DNA of 64,000 nucleotides from Pogostemon cablin (Eukaryota > Streptophyta > Magnoliopsida > Lamiales > Lamiaceae). The stretch's first letter is position 1. Each line of letters starts with the position of its first letter. This document shows positions 10,805 through 23,595 of this stretch, in pieces. Both the position numbers and the translations under genes were made by a program. The DNA lies in assembly GCA_023678885.1 (NCBI GenBank), contig CM043000.1:19700729-19764728 (forward strand). The letters run 5' to 3'. Under the pieces are notes generated by a model. That model searched no databases, was not told the DNA's origin, and saw only the letters and a list, made by a program, of their open reading frames with translations.

Positions 10805-12043
10805 GACAAAGAATTGTGTGAGATCGTCTCATATAAGGGCTTACGTGAGACCAGGGCCGGCCCTGGGGTGGCGCCGGAGGTGCCGCCGCACAGGGCCCCA
10901 CTCCGGCGAGGGCCCCCGGATTTTTTTGTTATATATTTAAATATAAGAGTTTAATTATATATTTTAAACTTGAATTATAAATGTTTAGTTTGGAGTAGAT
11001 AAGATGGTATCCCGTCTTTTCTTAATCCAGTACACACGGGACCGATCCTGGTGGATGATATTTTTTTTATTTACCTTTTTAATTTTAATATAAATTATGA
11101 ACCACTTCTTTTATTTACTTTTTTTAAATCTAAATAATGAATAGTTTAAACTGTTTACTAGCTAATCTGCCTATGGCCCTATACTTTAATAAGTCTGTCA
11201 AATATATTTATTAATATTATATATCTCTTTTTTAATTTATAACATTTTCTTTATTTTTCTTTATTTTTTTAATTCATTTTTAATTAATCTTCTGTAATAT
11301 TTGTTAAGTATAAATTTTGGTAACATCCTTGAGAGAATATTTGGTCGTATTCTTTTCAAACAAGGTATATACAATACATATTCATTTTTTTTCCACATAT
11401 TTTTTCTATTCAAATTTACTTTATAATTCTCTCGAAATGATTTTATTTTCTAATTTATTTTTTATATTTAATTGATAATTATTTTTATTTGAGATCATCT
11501 ATGTCAACAAGATTAAATGCATTATCTTTGATTTCAATTTAGAATTATTTTTTGAGGAATTCAATTATGAAAAAAATTAATTAATGATTTTACTGAAAAA
11601 ACTGTCTGAAGATCAAAATTTCATAATTAGTTTCATATATAATATTTGTAATAAATGTTGAATTTTTATTTTATTTAATGAGTTATGTTACATATAATGA
11701 TGTGACGTCTTTTATTATTGTACGTCTAACATATTTAATAGTATATTATATACCTATTACAATTTTATTATTACTTACTCTATATCTTATATAAAAATAA
11801 AAGGCTTCAATTTTTTTTGGCACCGGGCCCCTCAATTCAATGGACAGGCCCTGCGTGAGACGACCGAAAAGTGATAACTTTTATATAGGAAAGTGATAAT
11901 AAATTAATGAAAAGTGATAATGTTATTTCATGAACAATTTATAGTATAAATAAAAAGTGATAACAATTTATAGCGAGAGTGATAACTATTTTTAAAAAGT
12001 GAAAAATGGTCTCCCGTGAGATGATCTCACACAAGACATACAA
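10805..12043. mobile_element. MULE-like MITE, host of a nested hAT element
   Basis: The outer inverted repeats are TTGTGTGAGATCGTCTCA near the left end and, reverse-complemented, TTGTGTGAGATCATCTCA near the right end, each about 9 bp in from the border. A 9-bp direct repeat TTTTTAAAA flanks the element (10796-10804 and 12044-12052), as expected for Mutator-like elements. Without the nested hAT element it is about 230 bp. The interior repeats AAGTGATAA. Related elements lie at about 27400-27660 and 29360-29620. Confidence 0.65.
10852..11853. mobile_element. Non-autonomous hAT element, 1002 bp
   Basis: It begins CAGGGCCGGCCCTGG and ends (reverse-complemented) CAGGGCCTGTCC, hAT-type inverted ends seen widely in plants. 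A perfect 8-bp target duplication CGTGAGAC flanks it (10844-10851 and 11854-11861), diagnostic of the hAT superfamily. The interior is AT-rich with no transposase frame, so it must have been moved by an enzyme encoded elsewhere. It sits inside the MULE-like MITE. Confidence 0.9.
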
Positions 12044-12054
12044 TTTTTAAAATA

Positions 12055-12450
12055 TATGAAGTATTAAAAAATTATTTATTTTAAAATTTTACTCATTGTT
12101 TTTTGAAGGTAAAGAATGTAATTAGAGAAACAAGCGAAGAAATTGGTGAACTATTAATGCGGGGTTTGAATTATTTTTACTATCAAGGGATCTGAAATAT
12201 GTTAAAATATCAATTTAGGGCATGAAATGTAAAATAAGAGATAATAAATGACAAATTTAAGCCATGAATTGATAATTTTAGGTATTTCAGGCTCTTAATT
12301 GATAGTAAAAATAATTCAGATCTCAAGAATATTTACATATTTTTAATTTGAGCGTCTCACTTTAATAGTTAAATTTTTTTATCGATACATGAATCCACCC
12401 AAAACAATTAATACCCTTTATGATGTCACACACAACACTAATATTTCTAT
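12055..12450. other. Intergenic with a short imperfect inverted repeat
   Basis: GAATTATTTTTACTATCAAG (about 12169) and its approximate complement CTTTTAATTGATAGTAAAAATAATTC-like text (about 12293-12317) face each other about 120 bp apart, suggesting a small foldback MITE. No gene is seen. Confidence 0.35.
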
Positions 12451-12456
12451 CTATTA

Positions 12457-12627
12457 CTCACTCCCATAAAAAGAGTTAAATTTTTTATATTTTGGGCCTC
12501 CCACTCAAAGAGCCTCATATTTTTTACACATATGAGATCCACGCACACCCACTAATACAATTAAATAATAATACTCCTTAATCTACGTGTAAAAAATAAG
12601 AGACGCTCTTTGGGTGGGACAAGGGAG
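12457..12627. mobile_element. Stowaway-like MITE
   Basis: TA-CTCACTCCCAT at the left and GGGACAAGGGAG-TA at the right form inverted ends with TA flanks. The interior carries the ACTCAAAGAG/CTCTTTGGGTG inverted phrase. 171 bp, non-coding. Confidence 0.75.
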
Positions 12628-12638
12628 TATACATTATA

Positions 12639-12856
12639 CTCTCTCTGTTCCCTTCAAAGAGAGTCTTTTTTCTATTTTGTTTGTCCCACACAAAGAGTCA
12701 TATTTTATTTTTAAACATATAAGACACCATACACACTAATATAATTAAAATATGAAACTCACACTCTCACTAGTTACATAGTACTCATTAAATAATATTA
12801 ATACTCCTTAATTCACGTGCAAGAAGCAAAACACACAATTTGGTAGGACGGGGGAG
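12639..12856. mobile_element. Stowaway-like MITE, same family, adjacent
   Basis: TA-CTCTCTCTGTTCCCTTC at the left and GGTAGGACGGGGGAG-TA at the right. The interior shares CACAAAGAGTCATATTTT, CACTAATATAATTAAAATAT and CTCCTTAATTCACGTG with the element 11 bp upstream, so two family members sit side by side. Confidence 0.75.
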
Positions 12857-12899
12857 TATATAACACCGTATTAAATAAGTATTAAAATATTATATTTAA

Positions 12900-13214
12900 T
12901 CAAAAAAAAAAAAGACTATTTAGAGGTGAAGGTAGGAATCCTTGGCATAGGGTAGATCCGTGTGAGGCTGAAACAAACGCTGACTCCATTGATGATCATT
13001 ATTCTGCGTCCAGGTTCAGTGTACCTGTACTGTACTGTACTGTACTGTACGTTGATACCACACTCCAATTTCTCCTTTGAAACCATCTTTGACCAGGAAG
13101 AGACCCACGCGCTTCACCACACGCGCTCTTCTTAATCACTATATTACCCACCCCAGGTGGCCACCATCAAATATCTCTGTCCCTCCTTTTCTTTCATTTA
13201 ATATCTGCTGGTAA
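12900..13214 (+). promoter_or_regulatory. Probable SIR promoter and 5' leader
   Basis: It contains a (CTGTA)5 microsatellite at 13025-13049 and two CGCG-box motifs (CACGCGC at 13106 and 13119), the type bound by CAMTA calcium/calmodulin factors. Use of these sites is inferred from motif alone. Confidence 0.4.
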
Positions 13215-16200
13215 ATGACAACGTTTTTTGGGGCAGCCGCCATTGCCAAGGACCCCTCCTTGCTCCACAATATTCCGGCGACCTTCAATGGGTTGAGAAC
13301 CGCTGCTTCCACCAATTCTCTTTTGCTCACCAAACGCCCCTCTCACCTCTTCCCCTCCTCCGCCGTTAGAGCTGTCTCTACGGTACCCTTCCTTTTCGGT
13401 GTATATAATTTTTTCGCCAGCTAATCTGCTGCCAAAATGTTTCTCTGATTCATATAATTTTTATTTTTATTTTTGCTAAGATATTTTCTATCAATTTTAT
13501 GCTTCATTGTGACCTATGGAGATCAGAACCCTCGGTGTGTTAATGTTGGACATCTGTATATAATTTGTAAGGGTATTTTGTCTCAGTCTTCTGAAAAGGA
13601 TAGAGTTAGACATCTAGACTTTGAGAATATTTATATGAGCATGGTTCATTCTGCCAATCCTAGCACTTGATTTCAAAAATGATCTTTTTTTCAAGTTTTG
13701 TACATTAAGAAATATGATTGTTTCCTTGGTGTGAACATCTGATCAATCTTGCGTGATTTGCTGATGTTTCTGAAGGTGTAGAAGATTTGCCTTAGTAGGA
13801 TAGTGTATGATAAACTATATGCTACCGTGAACATTTTTTTTATCAGGAGATCGTATTTTAAGGTTAATTGATGGCTTTTGTGTTAGATTTCAACTAATGT
13901 CATACTGATTACATGATCTATTGCATTCCCTGTTTCTGTTTTCCTTCACTTTTTCAGGAAAGTTTTTCATCGAAGCCTTCTTCTTCAACTATTGTTTTTG
14001 GTTTAATGATTTTATTACTCATTTGCAGCCAGTGAAGCCAGATACTTCGGTTGAACATAAACGCAGTAAGGTTGAAATTATCAAGGAACATAGTAACTTT
14101 ATAAGATATCCTCTCAATGAGGAATTGTTAACTGACGCCCCCAACATCAATGAGGCAGCTACACAGTTGATCAAGTTCCATGGAAGTTATCAACAGTACA
14201 ATAGAGATGAACGTGGTACCAAATCTTACTCATTTATGCTTCGTACCAAGAACCCTTGTGGAAAGGTTTCAAACAAACTCTATCTGGTCATGGATGATCT
14301 AGCTGATCAATTTGGGATTGGAACACTTCGTTTGACCACCAGGCAGACCTTTCAACTTCATGGTGTTCTGAAGAAAGATCTTAAAACAGTGATGAGTTCT
14401 ATCATTAATACCATGGGTTCTACACTTGGTGCATGTGGTGATCTGAATAGAAATGTTCTCGCTCCTGCAGCCCCACTTCAGCGTACAGATTATTTGTTTG
14501 CCCAAAAAACTGCGGAGAATATTGCTTCTCTGTTAACTCCTCAGTCTGGATTTTATTATGATGTCTGGGTGGACGGAGAAAAAGTTATTACTGCAGAGCC
14601 TCCTGAGGTAGTGAAGGCCCGCAATGATAACTCCCACGGTACTAATTTTGTTGATTCACCTGAGCCCATCTATGGAACTCAGTTCTTGCCTAGGAAGTTC
14701 AAAATTGCGGTCACTGTACCAACAGACAATTCAGTGGACTTATTCACAAATGACATTGGTGTGGTTGTTGTGTCTGATGCTAATGGCGAGCCTCAAGGCT
14801 TCAACATATATGTAAATGCATTGTGTTTTTACATTAAAAAAAAAAAAGACTTTCTACCTGCGTCTTTTGAGACCTGACGATGCTGCTAATTCAAATATAA
14901 TGACAATTGCAGGTTGGTGGTGGGATGGGGCGAACACATCGGTTAGACAGCACCTTCCCTAGGCTGGCAGAGCCTCTGGGGTATGTGCCAAAAGAGGACA
15001 TATTATATGTTGTGAAGGCCATTGTTGTTACTCAACGAGAAAATGGAAGAAGAGATGACCGTAAGTACAGCAGAATGAAATATCTAATCAGTTCATGGGG
15101 AATTGAGAAGTTTAGAGATGTTGTTGAACAGTACTATGGAAAGAAGTTGGAACCTTGCCATGAGTTACCTGCGTGGGAATTTAAGAGCTACTTGGGATGG
15201 CATGAGCAGGTTGGTTCTACTGTACAAAATTTGCTTGATATGTATATTTGGTGTTATACATTATAAATTTGTTCCTCAAGGAATGCTTGTTTTTATAGGG
15301 AGATGGTGGTTTATTTTGTGGACTCCATGTTGATAATGGTCGAGTCAAAGGGAAAATGAAGACGACTTTAAGGGAGATTATTGAGAAGTACAATTTGAAT
15401 GTTCGCATCACGCCCACCCAGAACATCATCTTGTGTGATATTCGGCCAGCATGGAAGCGCCCAATAACTACAGCTCTTGCTCAGGGTGGCCTACTGGTGA
15501 GATGTTAGCTAAGAATACTGTGATAACTGCCTCATCATAATATTTATGGGCTGCACTGATCTTTTAATGTAAATAATACATCAGTTTAATCTATTTAACT
15601 GTTGTGGACTCTTAAGATGAAAATGGAATTATATGATTTTCAACATTATATCTGTAGTATATATGATTTATAATTTTGAATAAATGCAGCTCTCACGTTT
15701 CAAGATGCTAAAATGATCTAACCATATATTTGTTTGAATAGGAACCAAGGTACGTTGATCCCCTGAATGCGACTGCAATGGCGTGCCCAGCTTTTCCACT
15801 CTGTCCTTTAGCAATTACAGAAGCTGAGCGTGGAATCCCAGACATCCTTAAGCGTGTCCGAGCTGTGTTTGAGAAGGTACAGTCTTTAGTTTTTAAAATA
15901 ATACAATGTAGTGATAGAATCGATCTGCATTTTCTAATTCAAGATGGGATATGATGTGTTATAACTGCAACTCTTGAATCTTTCAAATTTAGGTTGGTCT
16001 CAAATATAATGAATCTATGGTTATAAGGATAACTGGTTGCCCCAATGGTTGTGCTAGACCGTATATGGCTGAATTTGGGTTGGTTGGCGACGGTCCAAAT
16101 AGTTATCAGGTAAATTTGTGTCTCTTATGATAGTGATGAAGTAACTTAAATTCTTTTTATATTAACTGTATGTCCAAATGCATGTGTGTATGATCCAGAT

Positions 16201-16634
16201 TTGGCTTGGAGGAACACCAAACCAAACTGTAATAGCAAAAGTGTTCAGGGACAAGGTTAAAATCCAAGATCTTGAAAAAGTTATGGAACCTTTGTTTTAT
16301 CACTGGAAACGCAAGCGCCAGTCGAAAGAATCATTTGGCGACTTCACAAACCGTATGGTAGGCTATTCACATCAAGATCTTCTTTAAATTAAATGTGAAT
16401 GATCATTATAAACAATGGAACTAAAATCATTATGCTCAGGGACATGAGAAACTTGTGGAGCTGGTGGACAAATGGGAAGGCATCCCACAAGGAGCATCTC
16501 GGTATAACTTGAAACTTTTTACTGACAAGGAGACGTACGAAGCCATGGATGCCCTTGCAAGGGTCCAAGACAAGAGCGCTCATCAGTTGGCCATGGAAAT
16601 CATTCGCAATTACGTGTGCTCTCACCACAGCTAA
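13215..16634 (+). CDS. SIR: Ferredoxin-dependent sulfite reductase, chloroplastic
   Basis: Reduces sulfite to sulfide with six electrons from ferredoxin in plastids, the last reductive step before cysteine synthesis. Plant SiR also binds plastid nucleoid DNA. Exons: 13215-13382, 14029-14811, 14913-15209, 15299-15496, 15742-15876, 15993-16109, 16199-16357, 16440-16634. All introns are phase 0 and GT-AG, giving 683 aa, normal for the family. The first about 56 residues (exon 1) are rich in Ser/Thr/Ala and lack acidic residues apart from one Asp, as in a transit peptide. The siroheme/4Fe-4S ligands are intact: ACPAFPLCPLA supplies Cys497 and Cys503 (C-x5-C), and TGCPNGCARP supplies Cys543 and Cys547 (C-x3-C). 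LTTRQTFQLHG and GRTHR match conserved anion-binding segments. A second in-frame acceptor-like CAG near 13958 could lengthen exon 2, but homology favours the acceptor used. Confidence 0.97.
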
Positions 16635-16639
16635 AACTG

Positions 16640-17890
16640 AGTGAGTGAATAAGTTCATTTGTTCTGACTGAGATTCGCCTCCTGCTTTGCTCTTACTGCT
16701 CGGTGAGACGAGAGCTCTCGATGATGATCTGCTGTTGTTCTTCTGTATTTTTTTTTCTCGAGGTCTTTCTGAAACTCTCTCTGCTCTACAGTGTCAGTTA
16801 GTTCTCTTGCATGAAAGATTCAGCTCATGTGTTTTGTCGAGAAAGTGAAAAATAAATATTATTTTGACAAATTAACAATAATACGTAGTATATGGTGAAT
16901 TGGTGATATATGTCTACAGGGGAAGATGTTGTGAAATGATACTGATCAAAGTAAGAATTTCGACAGGAATTTTCTTCAGCTTTCTTAACTTCTGAAATTT
17001 TTTGGTATGAATGCCAATATAACCTCTGTAATTATAAATGTTGAGGTGATAATATTTTTACATTGAGTTATTTTTACCGCAAAATATCTTGGCATTTTTT
17101 CTCACATTCAAAATATATATTAAAAATAAACATTTGAATATTAAAAAATAATATAATAATCATTAAAAATCACACAAAGGATATATTACTGTATAATAAA
17201 ATTTATACTAAATTGAATGCATTTAAATGAACTCCTGCACTTAGATACACGGATATCTACTTAGTTTTAAATTTTTGGGATGTTCTTGAAAGATATAAAA
17301 CTATAGGCCTGAAATTATTATAAAATGGATAGATGAAGATATAATATGCATGATATGTTCATTCATTCAATTAATTTTAAAGTTCATAGACAAGTGAATA
17401 TGAATATTCAATTAATTAGAACAATAAATTCATATAACAATGATATTTTACACAACTTTCAGTTTAGGCGCAAGCATATCGATATTTCATATGCTTATTC
17501 CGTTTCAATCTAACTTTATGTACTGATATTAATAAAAGTTATTTATTAATTATTATGTTAATTTAATCTTGTGTGATAAATAAATTGTATATTAAGGTAT
17601 ACTATATATGTATTATGAATGAATGATATAATTTTAAAATTAAAATATGTTGTAATGTTTTTATTTAAGTGATTTTTTTTATGAAGGTGTCAATTTAATT
17701 GAGAACGAATTAAAAAGTGAAATTAAATGTAACAAGGGAATTAAAAAAGTAATAATAATGTATTAATATATAATATGGTACTCCATCTAAATAATGTAAA
17801 ATTGAAAAGGAAAACTTAAATATTACTATTAGAAATATAAATATACTAATCATTTTAGCTCCTAACCAATAATAACAACTAAAAACAACT
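16640..17890. other. SIR 3' region and AT-rich spacer to SSRP1
   Basis: The first about 250 bp are the probable 3' UTR (AATAAATATTATT at about 16851 is a plausible polyadenylation region). The rest is AT-rich with no supported gene or transposon end. Confidence 0.45.
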
Positions 17891-17903
17891 CGTCGATCCT
17901 TTA

Positions 17904-17958
17904 TTCGCGCCAGGTTGGCGCACTGCGCACCCATATATATATACATACATACATACAC
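17904..17958 (+). promoter_or_regulatory. E2F-like sites and TATA region of SSRP1
   Basis: TTCGCGCC (17904-17911) and TTGGCGC (17915-17921) are near-matches to the plant E2F site TTTSSCGC and lie close together about 75-90 bp before the ATG. A TATATATATA run and ACAT repeats follow at about 17933-17957. Cell-cycle control is plausible for a FACT subunit but is inferred. Confidence 0.4.
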
Positions 17959-17994
17959 TAACAGAGGGCTTTTCAGCATGAATTCTATCTTCCA

Positions 17995-20900
17995 ATGGCG
18001 GAACTTCAATTCAACAGTATCTCTCTCAATGGTCGTGGAGGAATTGTAAGCATAACACACCTTCACATACTCCAATGTTACCGATTAATTCCTCTTAAAT
18101 TTACCTACATATGCTGCATTTGCTACAAAACTCCCAAATCTAATCTCGTTTTCTGATCAACATCTTTTTAGATCTGTTTATTAATGTGTTTTGTGATGCG
18201 CTCTCTCTTTTGATCGTGTGAGTTTTCGCCATGTAGTGGTTCCAAGGGTTCTGCGTGCAATTTTGACGGATCACCAATTTCGTGCATAATCTTCTTTGAC
18301 ACTTGTTAAACGATTGACATGTAGGAGGAGAGAAATCTAATGTTTCACTAGGGTTTATACTTCCTTTTTTTAGGAGATGTTATAAGAGATGTTACACCAA
18401 AATGACACAGGAATCCAACCGGGGTTTCTTGGAATTCATTTTATGGAAATTATCTGAATTTTTAATTTTCTTCAACATCAGTATTTCAAAGTTGGATTAC
18501 AGGTGCTACAAATAGACTGTTTAGTGAAGAAATCAACATGATGGTCTTACCTGATAACTCTTGAAAAAATTCATGTGTGGATTGATATGGGATAGAAATT
18601 GGTTTAACGAGAAAGATATAAAAGAAAGGGAATACTAATATTGATTCCACAGATGATTTCTTCTTTACCTTGTGTGATACAAGAGCTATTACATGCATCC
18701 AAGAATAGTATGCAGATTTGCTCGACTGTTATTGTGTATGAAAATTCTTTGAGTAAGAAAGCAGTCTTCTGTTACAAACTGCAGAATCCAGGGCACCTTA
18801 AAGTGCATTCAGGTGGGATAGTGTGGAAAAAACAAGGAGGCGGCAAGGCAGTCGAAGTTGATAAAACTGATTTGGTGGGCCTTACCTGGACCAAGATTCC
18901 TCGGTCCAATCAACTTGGAGTTCGGACTAAAGATGGTCTTTATTACAAGTTCACTGGTTTTCGGGATCAAGTAGCCTGTCCTTATCTCTTTGTTGGAAAT
19001 CTTATATTTGGTGCATTCTTTAATCTAATTAGTTAGTTCGCTTATAGTTCTCTGAGTAGATGATTTGAAAAGATGCTGATTTTGATTATAATTCTATACT
19101 ATATTAGACTTCCTGCAGGTGAAAAAGTAGAAGATAAAAAAAAGTATATCATATAAATGCAGCAACTTAAATTATGATTGTAATTAGTTCACTTTCCTTT
19201 CTCATTGATTTGTGTCACATCCTTATAATGCATCCAAGTGCAATAATCTACTTAGGACATAACTTGTTTGACCTTTGAAGTACATAGATATCCACAAAGA
19301 TATCTTTCTTTATGTTTCAGCTTCTTATGCGTGATTGTGTTTTATCTGATGAGAACCTGTGAATCTTATATTTTCATGGATGCTTGTATCAGGATGTTGC
19401 CAGTCTGACTACATTTTTCCAATCCAACTTTGAGAAAACACCAGAGGATAAGCAGCTCTCTGTTAGTGGAAAAAACTGGGGGGAAGTTGATTTAAATGGT
19501 GATTTTTGCTTATCCAAATTATTCATCATTTTAAAATAGTTTTGACTTTTTCGAGTATGTTGCAATGTACAGCAATTTGATTCTAGAACAAGTGATATTT
19601 CTAAGATGCATTTAGTTTCACATTGGTGTCTATCTCTTTTTCTGTTTCTCAGGAAATACGCTTACATTTCTTGTGGGTGCTAAGCAAGCATTTGAGATAT
19701 CATTGGCAGATGTTGCACAGACACAACTTCAAGGAAAAAATGAGGTCACGTTGGAATTCCATGTAGATGACACAACTGGGGCTAATGAGGTATTTACTTT
19801 AAGCCAATGATGAAACAACTTGATTATTTGTCAATGCTATATTCTTTTTGCAGAAAGACTCCCTAATGGAAATAAGTTTTCACATCCCCAACTCAAACAC
19901 TCAATTTGTTGGAGATGAAAGTTGTCCTCCAGCTCAGGTAATTTTTTTTTTCTTAATGAAGCTTGATATTGATACATTTGGTGGTATCATACATCATGAA
20001 GGGTAATTTTAGTAGGTGTTCCTAGACAAGATTGTGTCGATGGCAGATGTTGGTGCAGGAGGTGAAGAAGCTGTTGTTACTTTTGATGGAATTGCTGTAC
20101 TCACTCCTAGGTAGTGAAACTATCTAATAGTTAACAGCTCTAAAATTTGGTCCGTTACAGGATTTCTGACATTAAAATTTCTTCTACTTAGGGGCCGATA
20201 TAATATTGAACTTCATCTCTCTTTTTTGCGCCTACAAGGACAAGCGAATGACTTCAAAATTCAGTACAGTAGTGTCATGCGTGTCTTCTGGCTGCCTAAG
20301 GTTCAGCATATCGCTTTTCTTGAAGTCTAAATGAATAATTTTACGAACATAAATTTTACCTATTTGATTGGATGGTAATTCTTTAAATCATTTTCTTGCA
20401 GTCGAACCAACCACATACCTTTGTTGTTGTCACTCTAGACCCACCAATTCGGAAGGGACAAACTTTATATCCACATATTGTGATGCAGGTTGTGATTATT
20501 GTAGGATCTTTACGTTAACACTAAAAGTATGAGGATGCAATGTTACTTATATCAACGGAGTGTTATCCTTTTGTGTTTTGTCTCTATCTATGCACAGTTT
20601 GAGACGGATGTTGTGATAGACGCCACTTTGTCAATGAGTGAAGATCTTTTTAATGCGAAGTACAAGGACAAGCTTGGGCTAGCAAATAAGGTGACCATAT
20701 CATTTCTCATTAAATGTGGCTATTTTCAGTCGAAATTTGCATTGAAACTATTTTCAATTTTAAAAAAAGAAGTGGCTATGCATGTTTTTGCTATTTCACA
20801 TTCTGGCTCTCTCTATAAATTAGAGAAAAATGCGTGATTCCCATTTCACTGATTTACGCTCAAATGAATTTTATCAATTACTAGGGGCTTGCACATGAGG

Positions 20901-22789
20901 TTTTTATTGAAATTCTCTGTGGTCTATCTGGTGCAAAAGTAACTAAACCTGGAAAGTTCCGTAGTGATCAGCATGGTTATGCTGTGAAGTCATCCCTCAA
21001 AGCTGAAGATGGAGTTCTTTATCCTCTTGAAAAGAGTTTTTTCTTTTTACCCAAACCACCCACTCTAATTCTCCACGAGGAGGTATATTTTCCATATTGG
21101 TTTTTTGAAGATCTTTGAAATCACTTTTATGTGTACAAGAGCAATATGCTTGCAACAACAGCTGAGAAAATCTTTGTCTCTGCTTTCGGTTTAGATTGAC
21201 TACGTGGAATTTGAAAGGCATACTGCTGGAGGTTCAAACATGCATTATTTTGATCTACTTATTCGACTTAAATCTGAGCAAGAGCACCTTTTCCGGAATA
21301 TTCAGAGAACGGAGTATCATAAACTCTTTGCATACATCAAGTCTGCATTCTTTCTTGCCAGATATATTGATTTGTTATCATACTTGTGAGTAGTTGCGGG
21401 TAAAATTCTGAAAGTCATGGTATCTCCACAGGAATAAAGGTATGAAGATGACGAATTTGGGAAGTGCCACGGCAACCGATGGAGTTGCATCTGTTCTTCA
21501 GGATGCTGTTGATGATGTCGTTGACCCACATCTTGAGCGGATTAAGAATGCAGTTATAGAAGATAGTGATGAGGAGGTAATTCTACCTTTTTGCTGTTTG
21601 ATTGCCATTATTTCGAAAGGTTTAAATATGCAAGTGTTAGATTAAGGATCAGAGCTAAACTTGGGCTAAAACAAAAAATAAGATTAGAAGATACGAGAAA
21701 GTGAGATGAATTTGTGGACACTGTCAAGATAAAATAAACAATAAATGCATTGTAAAGAAAGCAGGTTAACCCAAATAGATGATAAAAACAGAAAAACACA
21801 CTTAAGATTGTTTAAATGCGTGTGCATGGTATACTTGAATGCCCTTGTGTGACTGGTAAGGGGAGACCTGAAAAAGACTTGGAAAGATATAACCGTAAAA
21901 GAACGATTATGCTGGATTACTTGAGCAATGTGCTTTCAGGATGAAGACTTTGTTGCTGACAAAGATGATGGAGGCTCACCAACTGATGATTCAGGGGAAG
22001 GAGAATCTGATGCCAGTAAAAGTGGAGATGAGAAAGAGGTAAGAATTTCCTAGTTTACCTTTCTCATATTTTGTTTAAACTATTAAGGGATCCCATGTCA
22101 ATATATGTTGATTTAGGCACCAATGAAGATGAAATCCAAGAAAGAGCCTTCCACTCCCCGGGCATCATCAAGTAAGAAAAAAACTAGAGATGTTGAAGAT
22201 GATGGAACAAAGAAAAAGAAACAGAAAAAGAAAAAAGATCCTAATGCACCAAAGAGAGCAATCAGTGCTTTCATGTTCTTCTGCCAAACAGAAAGAGAGG
22301 TTTGCATTCTAATGAAATAAATAACAGGTTCACCATTACACGTTTTTATGATCCTAAGTTTATGATCATCCAAATTTCTCTTAAATGCAGGATGTCAAGA
22401 AGAGTAATCCCGGGATATCCTTCACAGATGTAGGGAAAGTTCTTGGTGAGAGATGGAATAAGATGACAGGTAATAGATCATCTTTTAATGTTTCATACTA
22501 CATACATTACGTGCATAGACTATATAAATAAGAAACTGGAACATGATATAAAACGGAAAATCGAATACATTAAATAACTCCCCTTCTAGGCAGTCATCTT
22601 AAAAGTTAAAATCACAAACATTGTCCTTAATAATTGCTGGTTGATGTTGGTACTACAGCTGATGAAAAAGCTCCTTATGAAGCAAAAGCTCGAGCAGACA
22701 AGAAACGTTACAATGAGGAGATCAGTGGCTACAAATATCCACAGACCAGTAATGTAGGATCAGCTGATGTCCCCCGCAACACTTGGTAA
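17995..22789 (+). CDS. SSRP1: FACT complex subunit SSRP1
   Basis: Histone chaperone subunit that, with SPT16, loosens and reassembles nucleosomes during transcription and replication in the nucleus. Exons: 17995-18045, 18785-18970, 19393-19498, 19653-19789, 19854-19937, 20016-20110, 20192-20300, 20402-20488, 20598-20690, 20885-21082, 21195-21340, 21432-21576, 21940-22038, 22117-22299, 22391-22469, 22659-22789. Every phase closes; the product is 642 aa, close to the known plant SSRP1 length. N-terminal and middle (PH-like, Rtt106-like) domains run to about residue 430 (landmarks KNWGEVDLNGNTLTFLVG, GRYNIELHLSFLRLQGQAND). An acidic stretch lies at about 470-510, a lysine-rich stretch at 515-552, and an HMG box at about 553-622 beginning DPNAPKRAISAFMFF. 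As in other plants, the protein ends soon after the HMG box. The donor of exon 11 (AA|GTCTGC) is weak but is required to restore the conserved frame. Confidence 0.97.
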
Positions 22790-23595
22790 TTTTGGGATTT
22801 TATTGTTTAAAATAACTCTGTTCTGCCAATTACTGAATCTCATGTCTGTTTTTAAAAATAGAAGATACATGATTTATTTAATGATTCTTATTTTTTACTT
22901 CCCCCCATTTTTTGTATGAGTGGTAGTGGCTAGTGTACGCAAACTCACGAAGTAAATAAAGAAACAAAATTGTTTGAGCTAGTCTCTTATAAACCGGGTT
23001 TACATCATAAACCTAAATAATGTGGTCCTCCTTAATTTAAACACCCTAGCAATACGTAGTATATATAGGATTGGAAGAGGGGACAACGGGATTACTCCGT
23101 GAACCGGGCATACACAAATGTTTGTGATATTGTTCAGTGTTTGAAAATCGCATACACATGTCTGGATTGGTACACTATTGTCTTCAATACGATTCACTCA
23201 TAATATAGCTGCAGGAATTTCCATTAATCAATTACAACACATTTACTATGATCAATACGTTTGTCTCAAATATACATTTCAATTAATCGCTTGCAAATTG
23301 ATCATGTTCTCGTGTATATTGACATATTCCATTATTCTTAAGATTCAATTAAAAAAGTAAACAAATCTAAAAAAAAGGAAGAAAAAGAAGGAAGGAGACA
23401 TTAGAGAAGGGACATTTTATTAATAAAGTAATTGTTGGCTACAAAAGACCAGTTAATCTTAATTTTCACAAATTTGAAAATCGTTACAAAATCGATACCC
23501 ATAATAATGGACTAAACTCAAAAATGGCCCAAAATATCAAACCACACAAAACGATGGCTGATTAACAGGACGATAGATCGACGTCGTTTCAATTT
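22790..23595. other. Tail-to-tail spacer between SSRP1 and pectate lyase
   Basis: Contains the 3' UTRs of both convergent genes. No separate feature is supported. Confidence 0.5.

Noticed and set aside
18641..19036. 131-aa frame read as a whole gene
   Set aside because: Only 18785-18970 is SSRP1 exon 2; the rest is intron.
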